From an uncultured Faecalibacterium sp. (GTDB lineage Bacteria; Bacillota; Clostridia; Oscillospirales; Ruminococcaceae), in NCBI GenBank assembly GCA_934518555.1, contig CAKSXW010000012.1, positions 1 through 47,205 on the forward strand: 47,205 bases of DNA. Direction: 5' to 3'. Position 1 is the stretch's first letter, and every line of letters begins with the position of its first letter. Below the pieces are notes generated by a model. It saw nothing but the letters and a program-made list of their open reading frames with translations. It was not told the origin of the DNA and searched no databases. Both the position numbers and the translations under genes were made by a program. Positions 1 to 8,918 of the stretch are shown one piece after another.

Positions 1-1131
1 GCTGCCCACATGACCTGGAACAGCTGGCACATGGGCGGCATTGAGCGCAAGGCCATTGCCCAGGGCTTTTCCTTCTACTCCCCCATCCGCTACTCGGAGC
101 TGCCCCGTTACTACCGGGAGAGCCAGGACCCTGTGGACGTGGCGGTGTTCCAGGTGACCCCCATGGACCAGCACGGCTACTTTAACTTTGGCCCCAGCGC
201 ATCCCACCTGGGTGCTGTGTGCGAAAAGGCCAAAAAGATCATCGTAGAGGTCAACACCAATATGCCCCGGTGCCTGGGCGGCATGGAGAACTGTGTGCAC
301 ATCTCCCAGGTCACCGGCATCGTGGAAGGCACCAACCCTCCCATCGGCCAGATGGCTGCCGCCGGTGCTGCCACTGAGGTGGACCTGAAGGTGGCCAACC
401 TCATCGTGCCCCAGATCCCCAACGGTGCCTGCCTGCAGCTGGGCATCGGCGGTATGCCCAACGCCATTGGCGGCCTCATCGCCCAGAGCGACCTGAAGGA
501 CCTGGGCGTCCATACTGAGATGTATGTGGATGCCTTTGTGGACATTGCCAAGGCCGGCAAGATTAATGGCAGCTGCAAGCAGCTGGATAAGGGCCGCCAG
601 GTCTACGCCTTTGGTGCCGGCACCCAGAAGATGTACGACTACCTCAACGACAACCCGGAGTGTATGTCTGCCCCGGTGGATTACACCAACGACATCCGCA
701 GCATCTCTGCCCTGGACAACTTTATCTCCATCAACAACGCTGTGGACATCGACCTGTTTGGCCAGGTGAACGCCGAGAGTGCCGGTGTGAAGCACATTTC
801 CGGCGCAGGCGGCCAGCTGGACTTTGTGCTGGGTGCTTACCTTTCTAAGGGCGGCAAGAGCTTTATCTGCCTGTCCTCCACCTTCTTTAATAAAAAGACC
901 GGTCAGCTGGAGAGCCGCATCCGCCCCACCCTGGAGAACGGCAGCATTATTACCGATACCCGCGCCAATGTGCACTACCTGTGCACCGAGTACGGCTGTG
1001 TGAACCTGAAGGGCCTGACCTCCTGGGAAAAGGCCGAGGCTCTGATCAGCGTGGCACACCCGGACTTCCGGGAGCAGCTGATCCAGGAAGCAGACAAGCT
1101 GCACATCTGGCGCAGAAGCAATAAAATCTGA
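1..1131 (+). CDS. but: Butyryl-CoA:acetate CoA-transferase (5' end outside window)
   Basis: The reading frame is already open at base 1 (Ala-Ala-His precede the first Met), so the N-terminus lies outside the window; about 376 residues remain. Family I CoA-transferases of this type move CoA from butyryl-CoA to acetate, the last step of butyrate formation in gut Firmicutes. The sequence shows GIGGMPNA and SGAGGQLDF, the glycine-rich motifs of the family, and NAESAG, whose Glu is the expected residue that forms the glutamyl-CoA thioester. The N-terminal stretch ([20 protein letters not shown]) and the C-terminus ending WRRSNKI closely match the Faecalibacterium/Roseburia enzyme as I recall it. 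A related 4-hydroxybutyrate CoA-transferase is the main alternative. No clear terminator follows before the next gene. Confidence 0.93.
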   Translation, partial: AAHMTWNSWHMGGIERKAIAQGFSFYSPIRYSELPRYYRESQDPVDVAVFQVTPMDQHGYFNFGPSASHLGAVCEKAKKIIVEVNTNMPRCLGGMENCVHISQVTGIVEGTNPPIGQMAAAGAATEVDLKVANLIVPQIPNGACLQLGIGGMPNAIGGLIAQSDLKDLGVHTEMYVDAFVDIAKAGKINGSCKQLDKGRQVYAFGAGTQKMYDYLNDNPECMSAPVDYTNDIRSISALDNFISINNAVDIDLFGQVNAESAGVKHISGAGGQLDFVLGAYLSKGGKSFICLSSTFFNKKTGQLESRIRPTLENGSIITDTRANVHYLCTEYGCVNLKGLTSWEKAEALISVAHPDFREQLIQEADKLHIWRRSNKI

Positions 1132-1179
1132 TAAGCGTCGAAGGGCATCCTGCAGCCCCCGACGGGAATGGAGCTTGCC

Positions 1180-2424
1180 ATGATCGACAAAAAACCGCAC
1201 ATCAAACCCTATCTTTACGGGATGCTAGCCGGGTTTGGGGCCATCTCTCTCAGCATCATCTTCTTCTTTCTGATCTACCGCTTTGACGGCTTTGGGGACG
1301 CCATCTCCACCCTGACAGGCATCCTGATGCCCTTTATCTACGGTGCCGTCATCGCCTATCTGCTGAAGCCGGTGTGCAATACCATCGAGGGGCTTTTGCA
1401 GCGGTTCATCCCGGGAAAGATGAAGGGCCTCATCAACGCCCTTTCGGTGGCCCTTACCATCCTGTTCGGGCTGCTGCTGGTGTACGCCCTGTTTATGATG
1501 ATCGTGCCCCAGCTGATCACCAGTGTCACCACCCTGTACTACACGGCCCAGCGGAACTTTGCCAAGTTTGTCCAGTGGGCCAACCATGTGGAGTTCTTTG
1601 AGCAGAACGCCCAGATCATGGATCTGCTGAACTCTGCCTACGACACCGTCAGCACCAGCATCGACACCCTGGTCAAGACCAAGCTGCTGCCCTCCATGCA
1701 GAACATCCTCAGCGGCGCAGCCCTGGGGGTGCTGAATGTGGTGGTGGTGCTGAAGAACCTGGTCATCGGCATCATCGTGGCCGTGTATATGCTGGCCAGC
1801 CGCAAGCGGTTCGTGCAGCAGGGCAAACTGGTGCTGTACAGCGTGGTAAAGCCCCGGTGGGCCAGCCTGATCACCGAGGAGCTGAAGTACGCCGACCGGA
1901 TGTTCGGGGGCTTTATCAACGGCAAGATCCTGGATTCTGCCATCATCGGCCTGCTGTGCTATATCGGCTGCCTGATCTTCAAGTTCCCCAGTGCCCTGCT
2001 GATATCGGTGATCATCGGTGTCACCAACGTGATCCCCTTCTTTGGGCCCTTTATCGGTGCCGTTCCGGCTACGTTGCTGATCCTGATCCAGAACCCCATC
2101 AAGGCCTTGTGGTTCGTGCTGTTCGTGCTGGTTTTGCAGCAGCTGGACGGCAACATCATCGGACCCAAGATCCTGGGCAACACCACCGGCCTTTCCAGCT
2201 TCTGGGTGCTGTTTGCCATCCTGCTGTTTGGCGGCCTGTGGGGCTTTGCCGGTATGATCGTAGGCGTGCCCCTGTTTGCGGTCATCTATGACGTGATCAA
2301 AAAGCTGGTGTTCCACGGCCTGGAGCACAACCAGGAACTGGAGCTGGTAAACGCTTACCACGACCAGTTCGGGGACCCGGAGGACCCGGCTCCGGCTGCA
2401 GACGCCCAGCCCAAAAAACAGTAA
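1180..2424 (+). CDS. AI-2E family transporter (PerM-like membrane protein)
   Basis: A 414-residue multi-pass membrane protein of the AI-2E/PerM family (UPF0118). Members are proposed to export small molecules or ions such as autoinducer-2 or Na+/H+; the substrate here is unknown. Family marks are the early helices around LSIIFFFLIYRF, the motif NVIPFFGPFIGAVPATLL, and the C-terminal pair of helices FWVLFAILLFGGLWGF and GMIVGVPLFAVIYDVI. A short acidic, Pro/Ala-rich cytoplasmic tail follows. An ATG at 1168 is in frame, but the GGAG at 1170-1173 sits 6 nt before the ATG at 1180, so the latter was chosen. It lies 48 bp after the CoA-transferase gene on the same strand and ends in a strong terminator. 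Confidence 0.88.
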   Translation: MIDKKPHIKPYLYGMLAGFGAISLSIIFFFLIYRFDGFGDAISTLTGILMPFIYGAVIAYLLKPVCNTIEGLLQRFIPGKMKGLINALSVALTILFGLLLVYALFMMIVPQLITSVTTLYYTAQRNFAKFVQWANHVEFFEQNAQIMDLLNSAYDTVSTSIDTLVKTKLLPSMQNILSGAALGVLNVVVVLKNLVIGIIVAVYMLASRKRFVQQGKLVLYSVVKPRWASLITEELKYADRMFGGFINGKILDSAIIGLLCYIGCLIFKFPSALLISVIIGVTNVIPFFGPFIGAVPATLLILIQNPIKALWFVLFVLVLQQLDGNIIGPKILGNTTGLSSFWVLFAILLFGGLWGFAGMIVGVPLFAVIYDVIKKLVFHGLEHNQELELVNAYHDQFGDPEDPAPAADAQPKKQ

Positions 2425-2434
2425 CTTCTCCCCT

Positions 2435-2464
2435 GCCCCGTGCCCTCTCGGCACGGGGCTTTTG
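2435..2464 (+). terminator. Rho-independent terminator of the AI-2E gene
   Basis: A perfect 10-bp stem (2435-2444 with 2450-2459), a 5-nt loop and a T run from 2460, starting 10 bases after the stop codon of the permease gene. Confidence 0.88.
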
Positions 2465-2486
2465 TTTTGCAGCCGCAACCACAACA

Positions 2487-2522
2487 GCAAAGGCCCCGTG
2501 CATTTCTGCACGGGGCCTTTGC
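2487..2522. terminator. Bidirectional terminator between convergent genes
   Basis: A perfect 16-bp inverted repeat (2487-2502 with 2507-2522) around a 4-nt loop, with A-rich left and T-rich right flanks, lying between the permease gene and the convergent radical SAM gene. It is the second hairpin for the plus strand and the only one for the minus strand. Confidence 0.85.
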
Positions 2523-2550
2523 TATCTATGGATTATGATATACCTGCCTG

Positions 2551-3984
2551 TTACTTTTCAATGGGCTGACCGGGCTTCCAGTCCTTGTAGTTCTCGTACC
2601 GACTCTCCCGGACCTTGTGGTGAGACCAGACCTCGTCAGCGGTGGGCTGCCAGTTGGCGGCGTAGCTCTTGCACTTCTCGCACAGGTGCTCCACGGTCTC
2701 CGGGGACTGGAGGTCGGTGCTGTGGGCACCGGTCTCGTGGACCATCTTTTCCAGCAGCTCCGGGTTTTCCAGCATGGGGCAGGGACGCAGGTGGTTCTTG
2801 TTGAAGGGCTGGCCGTTGTGGTAAGCCATGAACAGGGGGCTGTGGAGGATCTCCAGGATGGACTGGTCATGGATGTTGGCGTTGGAGTAGTGGATGAACA
2901 CACAGGGCTCTGCGTCACCGGCAGAGTTGATGTGGAAGTAGTTGCGGCCGCCGGCAATGCAGCCGCCCACGAACTCGCCGTCGTTCTGGAAGTCCATGGG
3001 GTAGAAGGGGATGTCGCAGTCCTCAGAGCGCAGGTACCGGATGCGGTCGATCATGTACTTGCGCTGTTCCGGGGTGGGCATCAGCTCCGGGGCAGCCTCG
3101 TTGCCCACCGGCATATAGTGGAAGTAGAAGCCGAAGTGGGCCCCCTTGTCGCACAGGAACCGCATGAACTGGTCGTTGGTAACCGCCTCGATGTTCTGGC
3201 TGGTGTAGCAGATAGAGGTGCCAAAGAGAATGCCGTATTTCTTCAGCAGGTCCATGGCGTGCATGACGGCGGCGTAGTGGCCCTGGCCCCGGCGGGCGTC
3301 GTTGGTCTCGGGGGTGCCCTCAATGGACAGCATAAAGGCGATGTTGCCCAGACGCTGCACTTCCTGGCAGAAGGGCTCGTCAATGAGGGTGGAGTTGGTG
3401 TAGATGGCAAACTGCACGTCGTTGTGCTTTTCAGCCAGCTTCAGCACGTCCTTCTTCCGCACCAGGGGCTCGCCGCCGGTGAGCATATACAGGTACACCC
3501 CCAGCTCCTTGCCCTGGGTGACGATCTTGTCCATGTCCTCAAAGCTCAGGTTGTTCTTGTGGCCGTACTCGCCGGCCCAGCAGCCCACGCAGTGCATATT
3601 GCAGGCGGAGGTGGGGTCAAACAGGATCAGCCAAGGGATGTTGCACTGGTATTTGACACGGTTTTCCCGGATGGTCTTGGTGCCCCGGAAAAAGGCCTCG
3701 TAGCCCAGGTTCAGGGCAGTGGTGCGGGCCACATGGGGGTCGGTCTGGTCCAGCACGCAGTTGATGAGCTTGGACCACTTGCTGTCGGGGTCCGACAGGA
3801 TGTTCTTGGCCTGCTGGTAGGCCTCCTCGCTGAAGGAGTCGCCGTAGAACTGCTTAGACAGGTCCACTACCTGACCGATGGTCTTTTCCCGGTCATTTTC
3901 CATGTGAGAGAACAGCACGTCCACCATCTTACTGACGGCAGCACGCTGCATTTTATGGGTCAGACTTGCAAACGAACTATTCAT
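2551..3984 (-). CDS. Radical SAM/SPASM-type protein of unknown substrate
   Basis: A 477-residue radical SAM protein. The [4Fe-4S] cluster motif CxxxCxxC is at Cys128, Cys132 and Cys135 (CNMHCVGC), followed by LTGGEPLVR, the SAM-binding glycine-rich strand. A C-terminal region with spaced cysteines (CIAGGRNYFHINSAGDAEPC, then RPCPML and CEKCKSY) is SPASM-like and probably binds one or two auxiliary Fe-S clusters. The substrate cannot be told: no small peptide precursor is next to it, so a peptide-maturase role is not supported. The ATG at 3984 was chosen over an upstream in-frame ATG because GGAGGA lies 6 nt before it. The neighbouring TetR-type gene is upstream on the same strand, separated by two terminators, and may or may not regulate it. 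Confidence 0.88.
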   Translation of the reverse strand: MNSSFASLTHKMQRAAVSKMVDVLFSHMENDREKTIGQVVDLSKQFYGDSFSEEAYQQAKNILSDPDSKWSKLINCVLDQTDPHVARTTALNLGYEAFFRGTKTIRENRVKYQCNIPWLILFDPTSACNMHCVGCWAGEYGHKNNLSFEDMDKIVTQGKELGVYLYMLTGGEPLVRKKDVLKLAEKHNDVQFAIYTNSTLIDEPFCQEVQRLGNIAFMLSIEGTPETNDARRGQGHYAAVMHAMDLLKKYGILFGTSICYTSQNIEAVTNDQFMRFLCDKGAHFGFYFHYMPVGNEAAPELMPTPEQRKYMIDRIRYLRSEDCDIPFYPMDFQNDGEFVGGCIAGGRNYFHINSAGDAEPCVFIHYSNANIHDQSILEILHSPLFMAYHNGQPFNKNHLRPCPMLENPELLEKMVHETGAHSTDLQSPETVEHLCEKCKSYAANWQPTADEVWSHHKVRESRYENYKDWKPGQPIEK

Positions 3985-4071
3985 AATTTTTCCTCCAAAC
4001 TGGTTCTTTGGATCATCCTTTTCTCTTGACGCTATGGTATCACAGCCCCCTTTCCCAGGCCATAAGCAGAA

Positions 4072-4106
4072 AACACGCCGTGATGGAAAACCCATCACAG
4101 CGTGTT
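4072..4106 (-). terminator. Second terminator-like hairpin downstream of the TetR-type gene
   Basis: Stem 4072-4086 pairs with 4092-4106 with one mismatch; on the minus strand it is followed by TTTTCTG. It lies between the regulator and the radical SAM gene, so the two are probably separate transcripts. Confidence 0.65.
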
Positions 4107-4113
4107 CTTTGAT

Positions 4114-4137
4114 AAAAACCCGGGCATTTTTGCCGGG
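4114..4137 (-). terminator. Terminator of the TetR-type gene
   Basis: GC-rich stem 4119-4126 with 4131-4137 (one bulged base), and five U residues on the minus transcript (4114-4118). It begins 9 bases after the regulator stop codon. Confidence 0.7.
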
Positions 4138-4146
4138 CCCCGGTCA

Positions 4147-4731
4147 TTATGTTTCGTCCTGCTCCTGCAGGGGTCGGTTGCTGGCCAGGCGGCACAAGGC
4201 CCGGCGGAAGTCTCCGTGGATCATGGCACTGAGGCGGCTGGTCATTACAGTGGGGTCCGCCTTCATATCCCGGCGGATCCACTCCAGCACCATGCCCACC
4301 AGGGCGTACTTGTAAAAATCCACCACGAACTGGCGGTCGGCGTCCTGAACGGTGATGTCCTGGCATTCCCGGTCCGCAAACTCCCGGAGCATAGGGTCCA
4401 GCAGTTTATAAAGGTACTGTTCCACCTGCTCCCGGCCTACCGACCGGTAGACGTTGAGCACAAGGGTCTTATTGTCTTGCAGCTGGTGCAGGATATCCAG
4501 ATAGGCCTCGTTCCACGTTTCAAAGCTCCGGCGGCCTTCCATCGCCTTGGCGGCATCCTCTGCAAGGATCCAGTCCACCAGGTCGTAGATATCTTTAAAA
4601 TGGTAGTAGAAGGTCATGCGGTTCACGCCGCAGTCCTCGGTAATGTCGTTGATGGTGATCTTATTCAAAGGCTTCTGGAGCAGCAGCTTTTTCAGCGAGG
4701 CCTCCAGGGCCCGTTTTGTCGTCTGGGACAC
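4147..4731 (-). CDS. TetR/AcrR family transcriptional regulator
   Basis: A regulator of about 194 residues. The N-terminal helix-turn-helix is typical of TetR proteins: LLLQKPLNKITINDITEDCG followed by VNRMTFYYHFKDIYDLVDWI. The rest is a helical ligand/dimer domain of the TetR_C type found in many Clostridia; ligand unknown. An ATG at 4740 is in frame but almost touches the GGAAAGG, whereas the GTG at 4731 has 9-nt spacing and gives the usual N-terminus (SQTTKRALEASL), so GTG is preferred. It is transcribed divergently from proC, and the 350-bp gap between them contains a promoter for each. Targets could be itself, the downstream radical SAM gene or a distant gene. Confidence 0.87.
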   Translation of the reverse strand: MSQTTKRALEASLKKLLLQKPLNKITINDITEDCGVNRMTFYYHFKDIYDLVDWILAEDAAKAMEGRRSFETWNEAYLDILHQLQDNKTLVLNVYRSVGREQVEQYLYKLLDPMLREFADRECQDITVQDADRQFVVDFYKYALVGMVLEWIRRDMKADPTVMTSRLSAMIHGDFRRALCRLASNRPLQEQDET

Positions 4732-4803
4732 AAAAACCATCCTTTCCGGCAGGGGCTGGCCCTGCCCTCTATGGTGAAATCATCGCAAAAACTGGTTGAA
4801 CTC

Positions 4804-4833
4804 ATTTTACCGCAATAGCCTACCAGATTTCAA
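4804..4833 (-). promoter_or_regulatory. Sigma-A-type promoter of the TetR-type gene
   Basis: On the minus strand TTGAAA (4828-4833) and TAAAAT (4804-4809) are 18 nt apart. A TAGCC/GGCTA inverted repeat (4817-4821, 4836-4840) overlaps the -35 region and could be an operator for autoregulation; that part is weak. Confidence 0.6.
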
Positions 4834-5005
4834 GGCTAGTTTTTGGACAACTCTTGAACTTTTTGTGCACAGCCCTGCCCTTTTCCGGGGATGCGACCCG
4901 GGGTTTTGTGGAAATGTTCCATATCATTTGGGGCTGGCTGCCATAAAAAACCAACATTCCGGCCCCGGCAGGAGGGGGGTTGGGGGCAAAAAAGCGGCAA
5001 GGGCC

Positions 5006-5034
5006 TTGATTTTACCGCCCCGGATGCTTACAAT
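5006..5034 (+). promoter_or_regulatory. Sigma-A-type promoter of the proCBA operon
   Basis: TTGATT (5006-5011), 17-nt spacer, TACAAT (5029-5034). The predicted transcript would begin about 40 bases before the proC start. A small hairpin (GGCAGG/CCTGCC, about 5043-5058) falls at the start of the leader. The rest of the 4740-5005 gap shows no gene. Confidence 0.6.
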
Positions 5035-5078
5035 GGTTGCAGGCAGGAACCGCCTGCCACAGGGAGGGTATGATCTAT

Positions 5079-5885
5079 ATGATGGAAACCATCGGTTTTT
5101 TGGGCTGCGGCAACATGGGCGGTGCCATTGCACGGGCCGTGTGCAAGGCTGCAGACCCTAAACAGGTATATCTGGCCAACCGCACCGCCGCCAAGGCCCA
5201 GGCATTGGCCCGGGAGCTGGGCTGTAAGACTGCTACCAATGCTGAGGTAGCCTCGGAGTGCCAGCTGATCTTTCTGGCGGTAAAACCCCAGATGATGGAG
5301 TCTCTGCTGGAGCCCTTGAAGTTTATCCTGGCGGAGCGACCGGACCGCTTTGTGCTGTGCAGCATGGCTGCCGGGCTGTCCATTGCCCGGATCCAGGAGA
5401 TGGCCGGGGAGGATTACCCGGTGATCCGCATGATGCCCAACACCCCGGCCTCTGTGGGGGCCGGCATGATCCAGTATTGCTCCAGCAACGTGACGGCTGA
5501 GGAGGAGGAGGCTTTTTGCCGCCTGATGGCCCCGGCAGGGCGGCTGGACGCTGTGGCAGAAGGCATGATGGACGCTGCCAGCTGCGTATCCGGCTGCGGC
5601 CCTGCCTGGGTGTACCAGTTCATTGAGGCTCTGGCCGACGGCGGCGTGGCCTGTGGGCTGCCCCGGGCCAAGGCCCAGGAGTATGCCGCTCAGATGGTGC
5701 TGGGCAGTGCCAAGCTGGTGCTGGAAAGCGGCAGCCACCCCGGTGTGCTGAAGGATGCGGTGTGCAGCCCCGGCGGCAGCACCATCCAGGGGGTCCGGGT
5801 GCTGGAAGAAAAGGGCCTGCGTGGTGCCGTGATGGACGCCGTGCTGGCCGCATACGACAAAACAAAGGAAATGGGAAAGGGTTGA
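5079..5885 (+). CDS. proC: Pyrroline-5-carboxylate reductase
   Basis: Catalyses the NAD(P)H-dependent reduction of 1-pyrroline-5-carboxylate to proline in the cytoplasm, the last step of proline synthesis. The N-terminal Rossmann fold has IGFLGCGNMGGAIA; the central strand RMMPNTPASVGAGM and the C-terminal signature SPGGSTIQGVRVLE are diagnostic. Its 268 residues are normal for the family. Three nearby ATGs (5070, 5079, 5082) share one AGGGAGG at 5061-5067; 5079 gives the best spacing (11 nt) and the usual N-terminus. It is the first gene of an operon, 7 bp before proB. The order C-B-A puts the last-step enzyme first. Confidence 0.95.
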   Translation: MMETIGFLGCGNMGGAIARAVCKAADPKQVYLANRTAAKAQALARELGCKTATNAEVASECQLIFLAVKPQMMESLLEPLKFILAERPDRFVLCSMAAGLSIARIQEMAGEDYPVIRMMPNTPASVGAGMIQYCSSNVTAEEEEAFCRLMAPAGRLDAVAEGMMDAASCVSGCGPAWVYQFIEALADGGVACGLPRAKAQEYAAQMVLGSAKLVLESGSHPGVLKDAVCSPGGSTIQGVRVLEEKGLRGAVMDAVLAAYDKTKEMGKG

Positions 5886-5892
5886 ATACACC

Positions 5893-6678
5893 ATGCGAAT
5901 CGTTGTGAAGGTAGGTACCTCCACGCTGGCTTACCCCACGGGGCGGCTGAACATCCGCCACGCCGAGCAGCTGGTAAAGGTGCTGAGTGATCTGAAAAAT
6001 GAGGGCCACGAGATGATCCTGGTGTCCTCCGGTGCCATCGGCATGGGCGTGGGCAAGCTGTCGCTGCCTGCACGGCCCACCGACACCGCCAGCAAGCAGG
6101 CCTGCGCTGCTGTGGGCCAGTGCGAGCTGATGTACACCTACGACCGGCTGTTCAGTGCCTACGACCACACGGTGGCACAGATCCTGCTTACCGGGGTGGA
6201 CGTGGAGCACACAGAGCGTCGGGTGAACTTTCAGACCACGCTGAACCGGCTGCTGGAGCTGGGGGCCCTGCCCATCATCAACGAAAACGACACGGTGGCC
6301 ACCGACGAGATCACCTCCATCGGTGACAACGACACCCTGGCGGCCATTGTGGCCTGCTGCGCCCACGCAGACCTGCTGGTGCTGCTGAGCGACATCGACG
6401 GCCTGTACACCGCCAACCCCCACACCCACCCGGATGCTGCTCTGATCCCGGTGGTGGACCAGATCACCCCGGAGGTGCTGGCCCTGGCTGACGGCGCAGG
6501 CTCGGCCCTGGGCACCGGCGGCATGGCCACCAAGCTGCGAGCCGCAGGCATGGTCACCGGCAGCGGTGCCGACATGGTCATTGCCAACGGCGCACACCCT
6601 GAGCTGCTGTACGAGATCGCCGCCGGGCAGCCTGTGGGCACTCGCTTTAAAGGACACAAGCAGGAGGACCGCACATGA
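5893..6678 (+). CDS. proB: Glutamate 5-kinase, short form without PUA domain
   Basis: Phosphorylates glutamate to gamma-glutamyl phosphate, the first and usually proline-inhibited step of proline synthesis. The amino-acid kinase fold is clear: [46 protein letters not shown] and [12 protein letters not shown]. At 261 residues it ends after the kinase domain, lacking the C-terminal PUA domain of the 367-residue E. coli enzyme; this short form is common in Firmicutes. The stop overlaps the proA start (ATGA), so the two products are translationally coupled, in line with the known channelling of the unstable acyl phosphate. Confidence 0.95.
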   Translation: MRIVVKVGTSTLAYPTGRLNIRHAEQLVKVLSDLKNEGHEMILVSSGAIGMGVGKLSLPARPTDTASKQACAAVGQCELMYTYDRLFSAYDHTVAQILLTGVDVEHTERRVNFQTTLNRLLELGALPIINENDTVATDEITSIGDNDTLAAIVACCAHADLLVLLSDIDGLYTANPHTHPDAALIPVVDQITPEVLALADGAGSALGTGGMATKLRAAGMVTGSGADMVIANGAHPELLYEIAAGQPVGTRFKGHKQEDRT

Positions 6679-7937
6679 CCACACAAGAGATCCTGGAAGC
6701 CGCCCGCAGCGCAAAGACCGCTGTGGCCCTGGCCGACAGCCAGACCCGTAAGCAGGCGCTTTGGGCCATGGCAGATCAGCTGTGCCACCCGGAATGTATG
6801 CAGGCCATTCTGGCCGCCAACGCCGAGGATATGGCCGCTGCAAAGGGCCAGATCAGCGAGGTGATGCTGGACCGTCTGGCCCTGACCCAGGAGCGCATCG
6901 GGGCCATGGCCAAGGGCATTCTGGAAGTGGCAGCCCTGCCGGACCCGGTGGGCCGGGTGCTGGCCCGGGTGGAGCGGCCCAACGGCCTGGTGATCGAAAA
7001 GACCGCCGTGCCCATGGGCGTTATTGCCATCATCTACGAGAGCCGCCCCAATGTTACCAGTGACGCCGCTGCCCTGGCCGTCAAGAGCGGCAACGCCTGT
7101 GTGCTGCGCTGCGGCAAGGAGGCTTGGCGCAGTGCCAACGCCATCGTGGAGGCCCTGCGCCGGGGCCTGGCAGAAAACGGCCTGCCGGAGGCTGCCGTGA
7201 GCCTCATTGAGGACACCACCCACACCTCTGCCAACGCCCTGATGACCGCCGTGGGCTATGTGGACCTGCTGATCCCCCGGGGCGGTGCCGGGCTGATCCG
7301 GGCCTGTGTGGAAAACGCCAAGGTGCCCTGCATCCAGACCGGCACCGGCATCTGCCACGTGTATGTGGACGACACCGCCGACCTGGACATGGCCCTGGAC
7401 ATCATCGAGAACGCCAAGGCCAGCCGCCCCAGCGTCTGCAACGCCGAGGAGGTGTGCCTGGTGCACCAGGCCGTGGCAGCAGAGTTTTTGCCCCGGCTGG
7501 CCCAGCGTCTGGGGCCGGACCGCACTGCCCGGGGCCTGCACCCGGTGGAACTGCGGCTGGACCCCCGGGCCGCCGCCTTTGCCCCCGGCACCCCGGCAGG
7601 GCCGGAGGACTTTGACACCGAGTTTTTGGATTATATCCTGGCTGTCAAGGTGGTGGACGACGTGGACCAGGCCATTGCCCACATTGCCGCCCACTCCACC
7701 GGCCACAGCGAAGCCATCCTTACCCAGAACGACGGCCACGCTGCTAAGTTCACCGCCGCCGTGGACAGTGCTGCTGTGTATGTGAACTGCTCCACCCGGT
7801 TTACGGACGGCGGCGAGTTCGGCCTGGGCTGCGAAATGGGCATCTCCACCCAGAAGCTCCACGCCCGGGGCCCCATGGGTCTGGCAGAGCTGTGCAGCTA
7901 CAAATATATCATTCACGGCAGCGGACAGATCCGCTGA
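6675..7937 (+). CDS. proA: Glutamate-5-semialdehyde dehydrogenase (gamma-glutamyl phosphate reductase)
   Basis: Reduces gamma-glutamyl phosphate with NADPH to glutamate semialdehyde, which cyclises to the substrate of ProC. Its 420 residues have the aldehyde-dehydrogenase fold: [20 protein letters not shown] in the cofactor region, [20 protein letters not shown], and the catalytic Cys in [11 protein letters not shown]. The C-terminal [20 protein letters not shown] is the family signature. AGGAGG at 6662-6667 lies 7 nt before the ATG, inside the end of proB. It is the last gene of the operon and is followed by a strong terminator. Confidence 0.95.
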   Translation: MTTQEILEAARSAKTAVALADSQTRKQALWAMADQLCHPECMQAILAANAEDMAAAKGQISEVMLDRLALTQERIGAMAKGILEVAALPDPVGRVLARVERPNGLVIEKTAVPMGVIAIIYESRPNVTSDAAALAVKSGNACVLRCGKEAWRSANAIVEALRRGLAENGLPEAAVSLIEDTTHTSANALMTAVGYVDLLIPRGGAGLIRACVENAKVPCIQTGTGICHVYVDDTADLDMALDIIENAKASRPSVCNAEEVCLVHQAVAAEFLPRLAQRLGPDRTARGLHPVELRLDPRAAAFAPGTPAGPEDFDTEFLDYILAVKVVDDVDQAIAHIAAHSTGHSEAILTQNDGHAAKFTAAVDSAAVYVNCSTRFTDGGEFGLGCEMGISTQKLHARGPMGLAELCSYKYIIHGSGQIR

Positions 7938-7972
7938 GCCATCGCTTTTCTGAACTGAAAAGGTTTTTCCCT

Positions 7973-8011
7973 GTGCAGGCCGAATGTCCGACATCGGCCT
8001 GCACTTTTTTT
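7973..8011 (+). terminator. Terminator of proCBA
   Basis: Stem 7973-7988 with 7990-8004 (one bulge) followed by seven T residues. Confidence 0.88.
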
Positions 8012-8330
8012 CGTTTTCCATGGAATGTTTTTGCATGGCGTACAGGAACTGAAAATTCTTTCAATTTTTTTGTATCAATCGTGACTAGGTATGGATGATT
8101 GTATCCATCTGTTCTCTGTTTTCGCCAAAGATAAAGTAATACTTTCTCCTTTTTTCTTGCAAAAACGGCAATATTTTACTTGACAGGCCCTTTTCTCTGC
8201 GATAAAACTATAGTGGAAGGATTGATATCGATTTCACGGTTACTTGTCGGACCTCTTGGAACTGCACACTCCAGGAGAACAGCGACACGCCGCACACACC
8301 TACTATAATGAGAAAAAAGGAGAGAGCACG
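8012..8330. other. AT-rich intergenic region upstream of the MgsA-like gene
   Basis: About 320 bases without a credible gene, much richer in A/T than its surroundings. It contains a 6+6-bp palindrome (ATGGAT at 8091-8096, ATCCAT at 8103-8108) that could be a protein site, a good promoter at 8180-8208, and a second TATAAT at 8303-8308 without a clear -35. Nothing else recognised. Confidence 0.5.
8180..8208 (+). promoter_or_regulatory. Sigma-A-type promoter of the MgsA-like gene
   Basis: Consensus TTGACA (8180-8185), 17-nt spacer, TAAAAC (8203-8208). It leaves a leader of about 115 nt before the start codon. Confidence 0.6.
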
Positions 8331-8774
8331 ATGACTATCGCCATTCTTGCACACGATTCTCGCAAAGAGCTCGCTTTGCAGTTCTGCACCGCCTACACTG
8401 CCATCCTTTCTAAAAACACTGTCATTGCCACCGGTACCACCGGTCGGATGTTAGCCCAGACCACAGGCCTGCCTGTTCATTGTTACCTCTCCGGGAAGTT
8501 GGGCGGTGTGCAGCAGATCACCTCTCAGGTAGCCTGCGACGAAGTGGACCTGGTGCTGTTTTTCCGGGATCCCCTGCGGGCCGAGGCTTCCAGCCTCATC
8601 GAGCAGAACCTGCTGCGGCTGTGCGATATGCACGGCGTACCCATTGCCACCAACATTGCCACCGCCGAGGTACTGCTGCGGGGCCTGGACCAGGGCGACC
8701 TGGATTACCGGGAGGGGATGCACCCCTCGGTGCCTGCCCCCATGCCTGCCGCAGAGCACCGGGTGGTGTGCTGA
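8331..8774 (+). CDS. Methylglyoxal-synthase-like protein with altered active site
   Basis: A 147-residue protein with the full length and fold pattern of methylglyoxal synthase (MgsA), which turns dihydroxyacetone phosphate into methylglyoxal. Conserved: LAHDSRK (His8, Lys12), the phosphate-binding ATGTTG (33-38), FFRDPL (Asp80, E. coli Asp91) and VPIATNIATAE. An ungapped comparison with E. coli MgsA from memory shows three active-site positions changed: the Asp of GGDQQ (Asp71, catalytic base) is Val60, His98 is Ser87 and Asp101 is Ile90. The protein may therefore bind a phosphorylated ligand without the usual catalysis, or do something else. An in-frame ATG at 8244 is rejected; AAGGAG lies just before 8331. 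Single-gene unit with its own promoter and terminator. Confidence 0.85.
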   Translation: MTIAILAHDSRKELALQFCTAYTAILSKNTVIATGTTGRMLAQTTGLPVHCYLSGKLGGVQQITSQVACDEVDLVLFFRDPLRAEASSLIEQNLLRLCDMHGVPIATNIATAEVLLRGLDQGDLDYREGMHPSVPAPMPAAEHRVVC

Positions 8775-8813
8775 GTTTTTGTGTATAGAGGGAAAGAGTT
8801 ATTATAAAGGGAA

Positions 8814-8848
8814 CAGCACTGTGGGAGGCCCCACAGTGCTGCTTTTTT
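8814..8848 (+). terminator. Terminator of the MgsA-like gene
   Basis: Stem 8814-8825 with 8830-8841, 4-nt loop, then six T residues. Confidence 0.88.
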
Positions 8849-8872
8849 GTCTGCCGCCCCCAAAGGGCGCAA

Positions 8873-8911
8873 AAAGCCCTGGGCATTGCCATTCCGGCAG
8901 CCCAGGGCTTT
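8873..8911 (-). terminator. Terminator of the methionine gamma-lyase family gene
   Basis: A 12-bp stem (8873-8884 with 8900-8911) and a U run on the minus transcript, 8 bases past the stop codon of the gene that starts at 10187. Confidence 0.78.
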
Positions 8912-8918
8912 GGTATTT

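Noticed and set aside
1225..4029. Long antisense frames (1225-2511 minus, 2617-4029 plus) opposite the permease and radical SAM genes
   Set aside because: Composition typical of reverse-frame translations of GC-rich genes, and they conflict with terminators and ribosome sites of the real genes.
2551..4731. Radical SAM plus TetR-type gene as a peptide-modification (RiPP) cluster
   Set aside because: No precursor-like small ORF, transporter or protease is adjacent, and terminators separate the two genes.
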